From Candidatus Zixiibacteriota bacterium (GTDB lineage: Bacteria > Desulfobacterota > Binatia > UBA9968), in the NCBI GenBank assembly GCA_035574315.1, contig DATLYW010000046.1:1-64000 (forward strand): a stretch of 64,000 bases of DNA, written 5' to 3'. The notes under the pieces were generated by a model. It saw nothing but the letters and a program-made list of their open reading frames with translations. It did no database searches and was not told where the DNA came from. Of this stretch, positions 39,228 to 47,818 are shown in pieces (within the stretch, counting starts at the first letter, position 1; each line of letters opens with the position of its first letter). The position numbers and the translations under genes were made by a program.

Positions 39228-40658
39228 GTGGATATCTCCCGTCTCGAAAGAAGAGCGGAAACCGAATGGTGGATCGCCCCGTTCGGCAAGATGCGCGTTC
39301 CGGCGGTGATCTTCGCGACCGAACGGCTGATCCGGGACATGGACGAGAAAGTGTTCGAACAAGTCACCAATGTCGCCACCTTGCCGGGCATCGTGAAGGC
39401 ATCGTACGCCATGCCGGATGCCCACTGGGGCTACGGCTTTCCGATCGGAGGGGTCGCCGCGTTCGACGCCGACAAGGGCGGGGTGATCTCCGCCGGCGGC
39501 GTCGGGTTCGACATCTCCTGCGGCGTGCGAACGCTCCTGACGGGCCTCAGGGTCGAGCAGGTCGAGCCCGTAAAGGAGCGGCTGGCCGATGTGCTCTTCA
39601 GGACCGTCCCCGCCGGGGTGGGCAGCCGGGGAAAACTCAGCCTCGATCGCAGAGAGATGGATTCGATGCTAAAAGGAGGGGCGCGCTGGGCGGTCGAGCG
39701 GGGGTACGGCACCGAGGAGGATCTCCAGCGGGTCGAGGAGGGCGGGTGCGTTTCCGGCGCCCGCCCCGAAGAGGTCTCCGACCACGCCAAGAAGCGCCAG
39801 GAAGAGGAAATGGGGACTCTCGGCTCCGGCAACCATTACCTGGAGGTTCAGCGGGTCGCCCAGGTGCTGGACGGGTCGATCGCCGCCGCTTACGAGATCA
39901 GGGAAGGCGACGTGGTGCTGAGCATACACTGCGGGTCGCGCGGCCTCGGCCATCAAATCGGGACGGAATTTCTCGCCCGCATGGCGGTGAGCGCGGCCCA
40001 GTACGGCATCGAGCTGCCCGACCGTGAGCTGGCCTGCGCGCCGATCGATTCCCCTGTCGGCCAGGCCTATCTCGGGGCCATGAGAGCCGCCATCAACTGC
40101 GCCCTCGCCAACCGCCAGATCATCACGCATCTGGTGCGGCAGGCCTTTTCCGACGTGTTTCCCGGCGTCCGCCTGCCGCTGCTCTACGATGTGTCCCACA
40201 ACACGTGCAAGACCGAGGAGCACGTGGTTGACGGCAGGCTCATGCGGCTGTTCGTGCACCGGAAGGGGGCGACCCGAGCCTTCGGGCCGGGTCACCCCTC
40301 GATCGCTCCGGCTCTTCGGGACGCCGGTCAGCCGGTTCTGATCGGCGGAACGATGGGGACGGCCTCCTACGTCCTGGCCGGTACTGCAAAGGGCATGGAG
40401 CTGGCCTTCGGCTCGGCGTGCCACGGCGCCGGGCGCAGCATGAGCCGCCATCAGGCGCTGCGGCAGTGGCACGGGAATCAGATCGTTCAGGAGCTCGCCG
40501 CTCGAGGCGTGGTGATTCGCAGCCGGTCGATGCGCGGGGTCGCCGAGGAGGCGCCCGGAGCATACAAGGACGTGGGAGCGGTCGCCGAGGCGGCCGACCG
40601 CGCCGGGCTGGCGCGGGTGGTCGCCCGTCTCGAGCCGATGGTCTGCATCAAAGGCTGA
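39228..40658 (+). CDS. rtcB: RNA ligase RtcB (3'-phosphate/5'-OH)
   Basis: This 476-residue enzyme joins RNA ends carrying 3'-phosphate and 5'-hydroxyl, using GTP and Mn2+. Metal-site residues D95 and C98 lie in [14 protein letters not shown], and the guanylated histidine 399 in [10 protein letters not shown]. The GTG at 39228 follows ataaggaga, a strong ribosome site, while the open frame upstream overlaps archease and is not coding. Bacterial rtcB is a known sigma-54 (RtcR) target in E. coli, but no sigma-54 site is visible directly before this pair. Confidence 0.95.
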   Translation: MDISRLERRAETEWWIAPFGKMRVPAVIFATERLIRDMDEKVFEQVTNVATLPGIVKASYAMPDAHWGYGFPIGGVAAFDADKGGVISAGGVGFDISCGVRTLLTGLRVEQVEPVKERLADVLFRTVPAGVGSRGKLSLDRREMDSMLKGGARWAVERGYGTEEDLQRVEEGGCVSGARPEEVSDHAKKRQEEEMGTLGSGNHYLEVQRVAQVLDGSIAAAYEIREGDVVLSIHCGSRGLGHQIGTEFLARMAVSAAQYGIELPDRELACAPIDSPVGQAYLGAMRAAINCALANRQIITHLVRQAFSDVFPGVRLPLLYDVSHNTCKTEEHVVDGRLMRLFVHRKGATRAFGPGHPSIAPALRDAGQPVLIGGTMGTASYVLAGTAKGMELAFGSACHGAGRSMSRHQALRQWHGNQIVQELAARGVVIRSRSMRGVAEEAPGAYKDVGAVAEAADRAGLARVVARLEPMVCIKG

Positions 40659-40690
40659 GGGGGCCGGCGGTCCGGCCGGAGGTGGAAGCG

Positions 40691-41476
40691 ATGTTCGAAC
40701 CCGGGGCGCCCCTGGTTTTTTTCGCCATCGTCCTGGTCCTGCTCATCAGCGGGATCAAGATCGTCAAGGAATACGAGCGGGCGGTCATCTTCCGCCTGGG
40801 CCGGATGGTCGCTCCCCGCGGCCCCGGGATCATCTACGTGATCCCCTTCGTCGAGAAGATGGTCAGGGTCGACCTGCGCACCGTGACCATGGATGTGCCG
40901 GCGCAAGACGTCATCACCCGGGACAACGTGTCGGTGAAGGTGAGCGCCGTGCTCTATTTCCGGGTGCTCGACCCGAATCGCGCCATCCGGGAAGTCGCCA
41001 ACTATCTGTTCGCCACTTCGCAGCTGGCGCAGGTAACGCTGCGCAGCGTGTGCGGCCAGGCCGAGCTGGACGAGTTGCTCGCCGAGCGCGAAAAGATCAA
41101 CACGCGGATCCAGACCATTCTGGACACCCAGACCGAGCCGTGGGGAATCAAAGCGGTGCTGGTCGAGGTAAAGCACATCGACCTTCCCCAGGAGATGCAG
41201 CGCGCCATGGCGAAGCAGGCGGAAGCGGAAAGGGAGCGGCGCGCCAAGATCATCCATGCCGAGGGCGAATTTCAGGCCTCGCAAAAGCTCGCGGACGCCG
41301 CAAGGGTCATCGGCAAGGAGCCCACGGCGATGCACCTGAGATTTCTCCAGAGCCTGGTCAGCGTGGCAGCGGAGAACAACCAGACGATCGTCCTGCCCAT
41401 TCCGATCGATTTCGTGACCCGCCTGCTCGAGCAAAGGAGGACGGGCGGGAGCGACGGCGGACGAAAGCCTTCCTGA
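40691..41476 (+). CDS. SPFH/slipin (stomatin-like) membrane protein
   Basis: This 261-residue protein has one N-terminal membrane helix followed by an SPFH domain: [35 protein letters not shown], then the slipin block [38 protein letters not shown]. Slipins form membrane scaffolds and often have an NfeD-type partner; none is adjacent. Its ATG has a ggaggtgg site and lies 32 bp after rtcB. SPFH proteins also bind and restrain FtsH, whose gene is four genes upstream, so a functional link is possible. Confidence 0.9.
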   Translation: MFEPGAPLVFFAIVLVLLISGIKIVKEYERAVIFRLGRMVAPRGPGIIYVIPFVEKMVRVDLRTVTMDVPAQDVITRDNVSVKVSAVLYFRVLDPNRAIREVANYLFATSQLAQVTLRSVCGQAELDELLAEREKINTRIQTILDTQTEPWGIKAVLVEVKHIDLPQEMQRAMAKQAEAERERRAKIIHAEGEFQASQKLADAARVIGKEPTAMHLRFLQSLVSVAAENNQTIVLPIPIDFVTRLLEQRRTGGSDGGRKPS

Positions 41477-41492
41477 CTCCGCGGAGCTCGCC

Positions 41493-42431
41493 ATGAGCCT
41501 CAAGGTCCTGTCGGGCTCCTCCCACCCGAAGCTCGCCGAGCGCGTGGCCGCGGCTCTCGGCCTGGAACCCGTGCGGCGCGTGCTCGAGCGCTTCCCGGAC
41601 AGCGAGCTCCATCTGGAGCTGCAGGAGAGCGTTCGGGGCGACGACGTTTACGTCCTGCAACCCACGAGCCCGCCCGTCGACGAGCACCTCCTCGAGCTGC
41701 TGCTCATGGCCGACGCCTGCCGCCGGGCCGGCGCAGGCCGCCTCACCGCCGTGCTCCCCTACTTCGGCTACGCGCGGCAGGACCGCCGCGCGCGCGGCCG
41801 CGAGCCGGTGAGCGCCCGGCTCGTCTGCGACCTGATCGCGGCGTGCGGCTACCGTCGGCTCGTCGCCGTCGATCTCCACAGCCGCGCGATCGAGACCGCT
41901 CTGACGATACCGCTGGAGCACCTGAGCGCGGTTCCGATTCTGGCGGAAGCCGTCCGCCCTTCCATCAGCTCCGACGCGGTGGTCGTCTCGCCCGACCTCG
42001 GGGCCGTTAAGATGGCCGAGCGCTACGCGGCGTTCCTGGATCTGCCGGTCGCCATCGCGCACAAGACCCGGATCAGCGGAACGGAAGTGAGCGTTCGGCG
42101 GATCGTCGGCGAGGTCCGCGGCCGGGAAGTACTGCTCGTCGACGATATGATCAGCACGGGCGGAACCCTGGAAAAGGCGATTGAGGCCTTGCTCGACGCG
42201 GGCTGCTCGCCTCACGGCATCAAGGTCGCCGCGAGCCATGCCCTGCTCGCCGGTCCCGCGGCGCGGCTGCTGGGAAAGCTTCCCGTCGAAAAGATATACA
42301 CCTGCGACAGCGTTTCGGTCGCTGCAGGTTTTCCCGTGCCGATCCAGATCTCGCCGCTGGCCCCTCTCCTCGCCGAGGCGCTCCGGCGGCTCCACAACGA
42401 AGAATCGCTTGCAGGGCTGGTTAACCCCTAG
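41493..42431 (+). CDS. prs: Ribose-phosphate pyrophosphokinase
   Basis: This 312-residue enzyme makes PRPP from ribose-5-phosphate and ATP. It shows FPDSELHLELQESVRGDDVYVLQ, YFGYARQDRR, VVVSPDLGAVKMAE and the PRPP-binding loop DDMISTGGT (217-225). The usual catalytic lysine/arginine pair region appears as AHKTRISGTEV, where common enzymes have DKRR, so it belongs to a divergent branch. It follows the SPFH gene by 16 bp. Confidence 0.9.
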   Translation: MSLKVLSGSSHPKLAERVAAALGLEPVRRVLERFPDSELHLELQESVRGDDVYVLQPTSPPVDEHLLELLLMADACRRAGAGRLTAVLPYFGYARQDRRARGREPVSARLVCDLIAACGYRRLVAVDLHSRAIETALTIPLEHLSAVPILAEAVRPSISSDAVVVSPDLGAVKMAERYAAFLDLPVAIAHKTRISGTEVSVRRIVGEVRGREVLLVDDMISTGGTLEKAIEALLDAGCSPHGIKVAASHALLAGPAARLLGKLPVEKIYTCDSVSVAAGFPVPIQISPLAPLLAEALRRLHNEESLAGLVNP

Positions 42432-42620
42432 GCGGTCGGCGGCTAAATTCAAAAGCCAATGCAAAAACCGGAAACGGGAACCCGAAATTGGCATCGTGCG
42501 AGCCTGTCATGCCGCTGGAATCCTTTTCGCACGGCTGAAAAACTATCGCCCGGCAATTGCAAAACTGGAAGGCGACGGCGCGGTGCCTTCGCCGAGCGAG
42601 ATTTTCCTGTGGCATGCGCC

Positions 42621-42635
42621 CGGCACTGAAATTGC
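42621..42635 (+). promoter_or_regulatory. Sigma-54 promoter for the second DUF2267 gene
   Basis: The site reads CGGCAC, TGAAA, TTGC followed by A. Transcription would start near 42647, about 170 bases before the ATG at 42819, so the leader RNA would contain the composite repeat. It is nearly identical to the promoter of the first DUF2267 gene. Confidence 0.65.
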
Positions 42636-42639
42636 ACTA

Positions 42640-42775
42640 TGTCTTTGCGGAATTTTCCTGGAATTCGGGTTTCCGTTTTCTGGTTCTCACGCATCGGTCC
42701 GTTATTGAACTTTTCGAACCGCCGCTTTTCGGGCGGCTCGGCTTGAACGGAGCGAAGCGATTGAACGGTTTGAAC
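42640..42775 (+). repeat. Composite intergenic repeat, locus B
   Basis: Read on the minus strand from 42775, the 9-base units GTTCAAACC, GTTCAATCG, CTTCGCTCC and GTTCAAGCC run into a GCCGC/GCGGC hairpin, and farther on into 7-base units like GGAAACC near 42669-42690. The order and the hairpin match locus A. The element lies inside the predicted leader of the DUF2267 gene. Confidence 0.7.
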
Positions 42776-42818
42776 GTATAATGGGCGCCCGCCCTGCCGG
42801 AAAGGAGGAAGGGGTTCC

Positions 42819-43244
42819 ATGACCAACGCCGCCCTGGAGATTTTCGACTCGTCCCTGCAGAAGACCCAGATCTGGCTCAACGACGTGATGAGCGAGCTCG
42901 GCTGGGACAATATCCACAAAGCCTATCTGGCGCTGCGCACGGTGCTCCACGCGCTGCGGGATCGGTTGACCGTCGAGGAGGCGGTGCACCTCGGTGCCGA
43001 GCTGCCGATGCCGATACGCGGATTCTACTACGAGGGATGGACGCCCAGGAAGAAGCCGGTCAAGGAACGTCACAAGAGCGAGTTTCTCGACCACATCGCG
43101 CACGCTTTTCGCAACGACGAGCGCGTCGACCCGGAGAAGGTGGCGCGCGCGGTTTTCAAGGTCCTCTCGCGCCACGTGAGCAAGGGGGAAATCCATGACG
43201 TAACGCACCTTCTCCCCAAGTCGCTGCGCGAGCTCTGGCCGTAG
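42819..43244 (+). CDS. DUF2267 family protein, copy 2
   Basis: This 141-residue protein is a paralogue of the one at 4434-4907, lacking the basic N-terminal tail. Its sequence KAYLALRTVLHALRDRL is identical in the other copy, as is the later RGFYYEGWTPRKKPVKER block. It has a strong ribosome site (aaggagg). It lies between PRPP synthetase and DNA ligase genes but has its own sigma-54 promoter. The family has no established function. Confidence 0.85.
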   Translation: MTNAALEIFDSSLQKTQIWLNDVMSELGWDNIHKAYLALRTVLHALRDRLTVEEAVHLGAELPMPIRGFYYEGWTPRKKPVKERHKSEFLDHIAHAFRNDERVDPEKVARAVFKVLSRHVSKGEIHDVTHLLPKSLRELWP

Positions 43245-43254
43245 GCCCCCTTCG

Positions 43255-43270
43255 GGCGCGGGCCCGCGCC
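43255..43270. terminator. Perfect 16-base GC palindrome, possible transcription stop
   Basis: GGCGCGGGCCCGCGCC is a perfect palindrome 11 bases after the DUF2267 stop. It could fold into a strong stem but is not followed by a T-run, so termination is uncertain. Confidence 0.3.
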
Positions 43271-43323
43271 GGCCGTCCGGGCCGCGCGGAGGGCCCGAGG
43301 CGCGGACTCCCGGAAACGAGGAC

Positions 43324-45381
43324 ATGGCGAAAGCAAAGCTCCTGGAACCGGTGGAGGTCTCGCGGCTTTCGCGCGCGGAGGCCCGGGACTATGCCGAGCG
43401 GCTGCGGCGCGAGATCCGGCGCCACGACTACCTCTACTATGTCAAAGACCGCCCGGAGATCTCCGACGAGGAATACGACCGGCTCTTCGATCAGCTCAAG
43501 CGCATCGAGGAACGGTTCCCGGATCTGGTCACGCCGGACTCTCCGACCCAGCGGGTCGGCGGGAAACCGCTCGAACAGTTCCGCATCGTCGAGCATACCG
43601 CACCGATGCTGAGCCTCGACGCCACGCGCGAGGAGAGCGAGGTACGGCGCTTCGACGAGCGCATGCGCCGCAGCCTGGGCGGCAAGGTGCGCTATCTCCT
43701 GGAAGAAAAATTCGACGGCGCCTCCGTGGAGCTGGTTTACGAGAACGGGGTGCTCGCGCGCGCGCTGACGCGCGGCGACGGCCTCAGGGGCGAGGAGGTG
43801 ACCGAAAACGTCAAGACGATCCGCTCCGTACCGCTGAGGCTCCACGGCGAGCACCGCGCCCCGCCGGCGTTGCTCGCGGTCCGCGGGGAGATCCTCATGA
43901 GGATCTCCGCCTTCGAGGCGCTCAATCGCAGGCTGCTCGAAGCCGGGAACGAGCCGTTCGCCAACCCGCGCAACGCCGCGGCCGGCTCTCTGCGACAGCT
44001 CGATCCGCGCGTGACCGCGCAGCGACGGCTGGACGCCGTCGTGTACGAGGTCATGGCGGTCGAGGGAACCCGTTTTGCGGCCGACTCGGAAGCCCTCAGA
44101 GCCTTCGAGGACTGGGGCTTGCCGACGCCCGGCAGGGTCTTTGAAGTTTTTACCGTGGACGAAATCCTCGAGCGTCACGCCGAGCTTGCCAGGGAGCGCG
44201 ACCGCCTCCCCTACGAGATCGATGGAGTCGTGATCAAGCTCGACGATCTGAGCGCTCGCGCGAGGCTCGGCTCCACGGCGCACCACCCGCGCTGGGCGAT
44301 CGCCTACAAATTCGCGCCGCGCGGCGAGCGGACTCGCATCGAAGGAATCGCCGTTCAGGTCGGCCGAACCGGCATCCTGACGCCCGTCGCCTTGATGCGT
44401 CCGGTCGAGGTCGGCGGCGTGACCATAAGCCGCGCCACGCTCCACAACCGCGAAGAGGTCGAGCGCAAGGACGTGCGCACGGGAGACCTGGTGCGAATCC
44501 AGCGGGCCGGAGATGTCATTCCGGAGGTCGTCGAGCGTATTCCCGAACCCGGCCTGCGGCGCGCGCCGCCCTTCAAGATGCCGTCGAAATGCCCCGCGTG
44601 CGGCAGCCGCGTGATCGAGCGCGGCCCTTACACGCTCTGCCCGAACCGCTTCGGCTGCCCGGCCCAGCTCAAGGGTCGCATCCGGCACTTCGCATCCAAG
44701 AGGGCGTTCGATATCGAGGGTCTGGGAGAGGAGACCGTCTCGGCCCTGGTCGACCGCGGACTGGTGCGCGAGCCCGCGGATCTCTTCCGCCTCAAAAAAG
44801 AGGATCTGCTGAAGGTCGAGCGCTTTGCGGAGCGCTCGGCGGCCAAGCTCGCCGACGCCATCCGGAACAGCCGGCGCGTCGACCTCGCCCGTTTTCTCTA
44901 CGCTCTCGGCATCCCGGAAGTGGGAGCGGCCGTGGCGCGGGATCTGGCGGACCATTTCCGGAGCCTCGATCGCCTGCGGCGCGCGCGCCGCGACGAGCTC
45001 GAAGCGGTTCCGGGGATCGGCCCGGCGATGTCGGAGGCGATTTACGAGTTTTTTGCCGATCGGAGAAACCAGCGGACGATCGACGCGCTGCTCGAAGCCG
45101 GCGTGCAGATCGCCGAGGCCAAAAAGCCCTCGAAGGGGCCGCTGAGCGGCAAGACCTTCGTCTTCACGGGCTCGCTCGATCGCTTTTCCCGAAGCGAGGC
45201 TCAGAAGCTGGTGGAGAGCCTGGGCGGCGAGGCCGCCTCCTCCGTGAGCCGGCGGGTCGATTACGTCGTGGTGGGCTCCGAGCCGGGGAGGAAATTCGAC
45301 GAGGCAAGATCCAAAGGCGTCAAGACGCTGACCGAAGCCGAATTCATCGCGCTGCTGCGCGACGCCGGAGCCGCAGTCTAG
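43324..45381 (+). CDS. ligA: NAD-dependent DNA ligase LigA
   Basis: This 685-residue ligase seals DNA nicks using NAD+. The adenylated lysine is K129 in EEKFDGAS (a KFDG variant of KxDG). The zinc finger uses C423, C426, C439 and C445. Helix-hairpin-helix repeats follow, and the C-terminus is a BRCT domain (KTFVFTGSLDRFSRSEAQKL). The length is normal for the family. Together with polX next to it, it could form a base-excision repair unit. Confidence 0.96.
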   Translation: MAKAKLLEPVEVSRLSRAEARDYAERLRREIRRHDYLYYVKDRPEISDEEYDRLFDQLKRIEERFPDLVTPDSPTQRVGGKPLEQFRIVEHTAPMLSLDATREESEVRRFDERMRRSLGGKVRYLLEEKFDGASVELVYENGVLARALTRGDGLRGEEVTENVKTIRSVPLRLHGEHRAPPALLAVRGEILMRISAFEALNRRLLEAGNEPFANPRNAAAGSLRQLDPRVTAQRRLDAVVYEVMAVEGTRFAADSEALRAFEDWGLPTPGRVFEVFTVDEILERHAELARERDRLPYEIDGVVIKLDDLSARARLGSTAHHPRWAIAYKFAPRGERTRIEGIAVQVGRTGILTPVALMRPVEVGGVTISRATLHNREEVERKDVRTGDLVRIQRAGDVIPEVVERIPEPGLRRAPPFKMPSKCPACGSRVIERGPYTLCPNRFGCPAQLKGRIRHFASKRAFDIEGLGEETVSALVDRGLVREPADLFRLKKEDLLKVERFAERSAAKLADAIRNSRRVDLARFLYALGIPEVGAAVARDLADHFRSLDRLRRARRDELEAVPGIGPAMSEAIYEFFADRRNQRTIDALLEAGVQIAEAKKPSKGPLSGKTFVFTGSLDRFSRSEAQKLVESLGGEAASSVSRRVDYVVVGSEPGRKFDEARSKGVKTLTEAEFIALLRDAGAAV

Positions 45382-45389
45382 AGTCCCGG

Positions 45390-45464
45390 CCGACGTCCCG
45401 CGTCCTGCGCCCGGAGTCCAGGGGAAGTCCGGGAAGCGAGGCCCGGGAACCGGGCAACGGAACC
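45390..45464. repeat. Degenerate 7-base repeat tracts
   Basis: Two runs of heptads fill the gap between ligA and polX: units like CCNGCGT from 45390 to 45424 and units like CGGGAAC from 45430 to 45464. The second run resembles the GGAAACC heptads of the composite repeats elsewhere in the window. Confidence 0.5.
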
Positions 45465-45484
45465 TTGCGGTCCGGAGAGAATTT

Positions 45485-47269
45485 ATGGAAAACGTCGAGA
45501 TCGCGCGGGTATTGAGCAGGTATGCGGACCTGCTCGAGATCCAGGGCGAAGACCTCTTCCGGATCCTCGCATACCGGAAAGCCGCGCGGACGCTGGAAAG
45601 CCTTTCGCAGCCGGTCGCCCAAATGCTCGCGGAGGGCAAGAACCTCGACGAGCTACCGGGAATAGGCAAGAGCATGGCCGAGCACATCGAGGAGATCGTC
45701 CGGACCGGGACCTTGACCGGATTCAAGAAGCTCCGAAAAAAGATCCCCGCGAGCCTGGCCGAGCTGCTCGACATCGAGGGCCTCGGTCCGAAGCGGGCAA
45801 AGCTGCTTTACGATCGTCTGGGCATAAGCTCCGTCAAGGAGCTCGAGCGCGCCCTCGACTCGGGCAAGGTCGCCTCTCTCCCGGGGTTCGGCCAGAAGAG
45901 CTGCGAGAAGATCCGCCAGGCGCTTCGCAATCTCGGCAAACGCCCCCGACGGTTCAAGCTGCTCGACGCCGACCAGCTGGTCCGGCCCCTCGTGGACTAC
46001 CTGCGCAAAGGCGGCGACGTCGAGCAGCTCGAGGTTGCCGGGAGCTACCGCCGGCGCATGGAAACGGTCGGCGACATCGATATCCTGGCGGCTTCCGAAA
46101 AGCCGGAAGCGGTCATGGGTCGCTTTCGCGCCTATCCGGAGGTCGACCGCGTGGTGGCCGCCGGCACGACGCGCGGCACCGTGATCCTGCGCTCCGGCCT
46201 CCAGGTGGACCTCCGGATCCTCGCGCGGCGCTCCTACGGAGCCGCCTTGCACTACTTTACGGGATCCAAGGCTCACAACGTGGCGGTTCGCAAGCTCGGC
46301 GTGGAACGCGGCCTTCGGATCAACGAGTACGGCGTTTTCCGCGTGCCGCGCGGAAAGAAAGCCGACGAGACGGGCGTCGAGGAAGGCGAGCGGATCGGCG
46401 GTGCGACCGAAGAAGAGGTCTTCCGCGCGGTGGGCCTGGACTGGGTGCCTCCCGAGCTGCGCGAAGATCGCGGGGAGATCCAGGCCGCCCAAAAGCACCG
46501 GCTGCCCGACCTGATCGTCCTCGGCGACATCCGCGGCGACCTCCACCTGCACAGCAAGTGGACGGACGGTGCCGCGACGATCCTGGAGATGGTGCGCGCT
46601 TGCCGGGAGCGCGGTTACGAGTACTGCGCGATCACCGACCACAGCCGCGCCGTTCGCGTGGCCGGAGGCCTGAGCCCCGACGATTTCCGGCGGCAGCGGG
46701 ACGAGATCGAGCGGGCGCGCGCGAAGGTGCAGGGCATCGCCGTGCTCGCGGGCTGCGAGGTCGACATCCTGCCGGACGGGTCGCTCGATCTGCCGGACGC
46801 GCTCCTCGAGCAGCTCGATGTCGTCGTGGCGGCGGTCCATTCCCGGATGAACATGACGCAGAGCGAGATGACCAGACGCGTCCTCAAGGCTCTCGCCCAT
46901 CCCGCCGTGACCATCCTGGCCCACCCCACCGGGCGGCTGATCAACGAGCGCGAGCCCTTCGCCATCGATCTGGAACAGGTATTTCACGCGGCGAAAGAGC
47001 GCAACGTCGCCATCGAGCTGAACGCCCAGCCCGACCGGCTCGATCTCAACGATTTGCACGCCTTGCGCGCGCGTGAAATCGGCGTCAAGATCGCGGTCAA
47101 CACCGACGCGCACAGCGTCGAGCAGCTCCATTTCATGAAATACGGCGTCGATCAGGCCCGGCGCGGCTGGCTGGAAAAGCGCCATGTCCTGAACGCCCTC
47201 GCCCGGCCGCAGCTCGAAGCCTGGCTCAATCAGCGGCGCCGGCGATTCGACAAGGCCGCCGCCGTTTGA
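45485..47269 (+). CDS. polX: DNA polymerase/3'-5' exonuclease PolX
   Basis: This 594-residue family X polymerase has an N-terminal helix-hairpin-helix domain (EIQGEDLFRILAYRKAA type), the nucleotidyltransferase site with D197 and D199 (GDIDIL) and D242, and a C-terminal PHP domain. The PHP domain carries metal motifs GDLHLHSKWTDG, AITDHS, GCEVDIL, AAVHSRM, LAHPTGR and NTDAHS. It fills short gaps in repair and its PHP domain gives exonuclease activity. It follows ligA by 103 bp. Confidence 0.95.
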   Translation: MENVEIARVLSRYADLLEIQGEDLFRILAYRKAARTLESLSQPVAQMLAEGKNLDELPGIGKSMAEHIEEIVRTGTLTGFKKLRKKIPASLAELLDIEGLGPKRAKLLYDRLGISSVKELERALDSGKVASLPGFGQKSCEKIRQALRNLGKRPRRFKLLDADQLVRPLVDYLRKGGDVEQLEVAGSYRRRMETVGDIDILAASEKPEAVMGRFRAYPEVDRVVAAGTTRGTVILRSGLQVDLRILARRSYGAALHYFTGSKAHNVAVRKLGVERGLRINEYGVFRVPRGKKADETGVEEGERIGGATEEEVFRAVGLDWVPPELREDRGEIQAAQKHRLPDLIVLGDIRGDLHLHSKWTDGAATILEMVRACRERGYEYCAITDHSRAVRVAGGLSPDDFRRQRDEIERARAKVQGIAVLAGCEVDILPDGSLDLPDALLEQLDVVVAAVHSRMNMTQSEMTRRVLKALAHPAVTILAHPTGRLINEREPFAIDLEQVFHAAKERNVAIELNAQPDRLDLNDLHALRAREIGVKIAVNTDAHSVEQLHFMKYGVDQARRGWLEKRHVLNALARPQLEAWLNQRRRRFDKAAAV

Positions 47270-47298
47270 ACGGAGAAGTCTGGCACGGAAGGTTCTCC

Positions 47299-47340
47299 GG
47301 TTGTAAGCTGCTCATCGATGGTTGTAAGCTGCTCATCGAT
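47299..47340 (+). repeat. Exact 21-base tandem duplication at a gene start
   Basis: Two back-to-back copies of a 21-base unit (47299-47319 and 47320-47340) begin GGTTGTAAGC and end CTCATCGAT. Each copy is followed by GG, so each creates an ATG, at 47318 and 47339, in the same frame. The duplication therefore adds seven codons and a second start to the phosphatase gene. Confidence 0.9.
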
Positions 47341-47797
47341 GGATTACCACCGGATCGTTTCGAGACTGTTCGTCGGTTCCTATCCGGAAAATGCCGCGGA
47401 GATCGAACGCCTGCGGCGGGAAAGCGGCGTCACGGCGGTGTTGAACCTCCAAACCGACGACGACATGCGCCACTTCGGGCTGGACCGGGATTCGCTGCTC
47501 GATTGCTACAGGAGCTGCGGCATCGAGCTTCGCCGCATTCCGGTGCGCGACTTCGACGCAGTGGATCTTCGAGACAAGCTCCCGGCTTGCGTGTCCGCAT
47601 TGAACGACCTTCTGGAATCGGGCCACACGGTTTACCTTCACTGCTCCGCGGGCGCCGGCCGGTCGCCGACGGTGGCGATCGCCTATCTCTCGTGGCGCCG
47701 CGGCTGGGAGCTGGACCGGGCCGTCGCTCACGTCACGCAATGCCGGCCTTGCTTCCCGAACATCGAAGCGATCCGGCTTTGCAGCCCCGATCGCTGA
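47339..47797 (+). CDS. Dual-specificity protein phosphatase
   Basis: This 152-residue protein has the cysteine phosphatase loop HCSAGAGRSPT after VYLHCS and the general-acid aspartate upstream in IPVRDFDAVD. It opens with the DSP-type RIVSRLFVGSYPEN segment. It could remove phosphate from Tyr/Ser/Thr or from small molecules. The start may be ATG 47339 or ATG 47318, because a 21-base duplication copied the start region. No ribosome site is clear for either. Confidence 0.85.
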   Translation: MDYHRIVSRLFVGSYPENAAEIERLRRESGVTAVLNLQTDDDMRHFGLDRDSLLDCYRSCGIELRRIPVRDFDAVDLRDKLPACVSALNDLLESGHTVYLHCSAGAGRSPTVAIAYLSWRRGWELDRAVAHVTQCRPCFPNIEAIRLCSPDR

Positions 47798-47818
47798 GCC
47801 GCCCGCGCGCCCTTCCAT

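Larger units (their letters stand above)
42432..42818. other. 387-bp intergenic region with sigma-54 promoter and repeat element
   Basis: The gap holds a heptad-like tract near 42465-42485, an AT-rich CTTTTCGCACGGCTGAAAA stretch at 42523-42541, the sigma-54 site at 42621-42635 and the composite repeat at 42640-42775. No small gene in it is convincing. Confidence 0.6.

Noticed and set aside
42489..42503. TGGCAT with a GC doublet at sigma-54 spacing before the second DUF2267 gene
   Set aside because: The -12 box reads GAGC, and a much better site lies 130 bases downstream.
42777..42782. Perfect TATAAT -10 box before the second DUF2267 gene
   Set aside because: No -35 box lies 16-18 bases upstream; the TTGAAC motifs nearby are units of the repeat at spacings of 10 and 28.
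47282..47296. TGGCACGGAAGGTTC before the phosphatase as a sigma-54 site
   Set aside because: The -12 box lacks the GC doublet at the required position.
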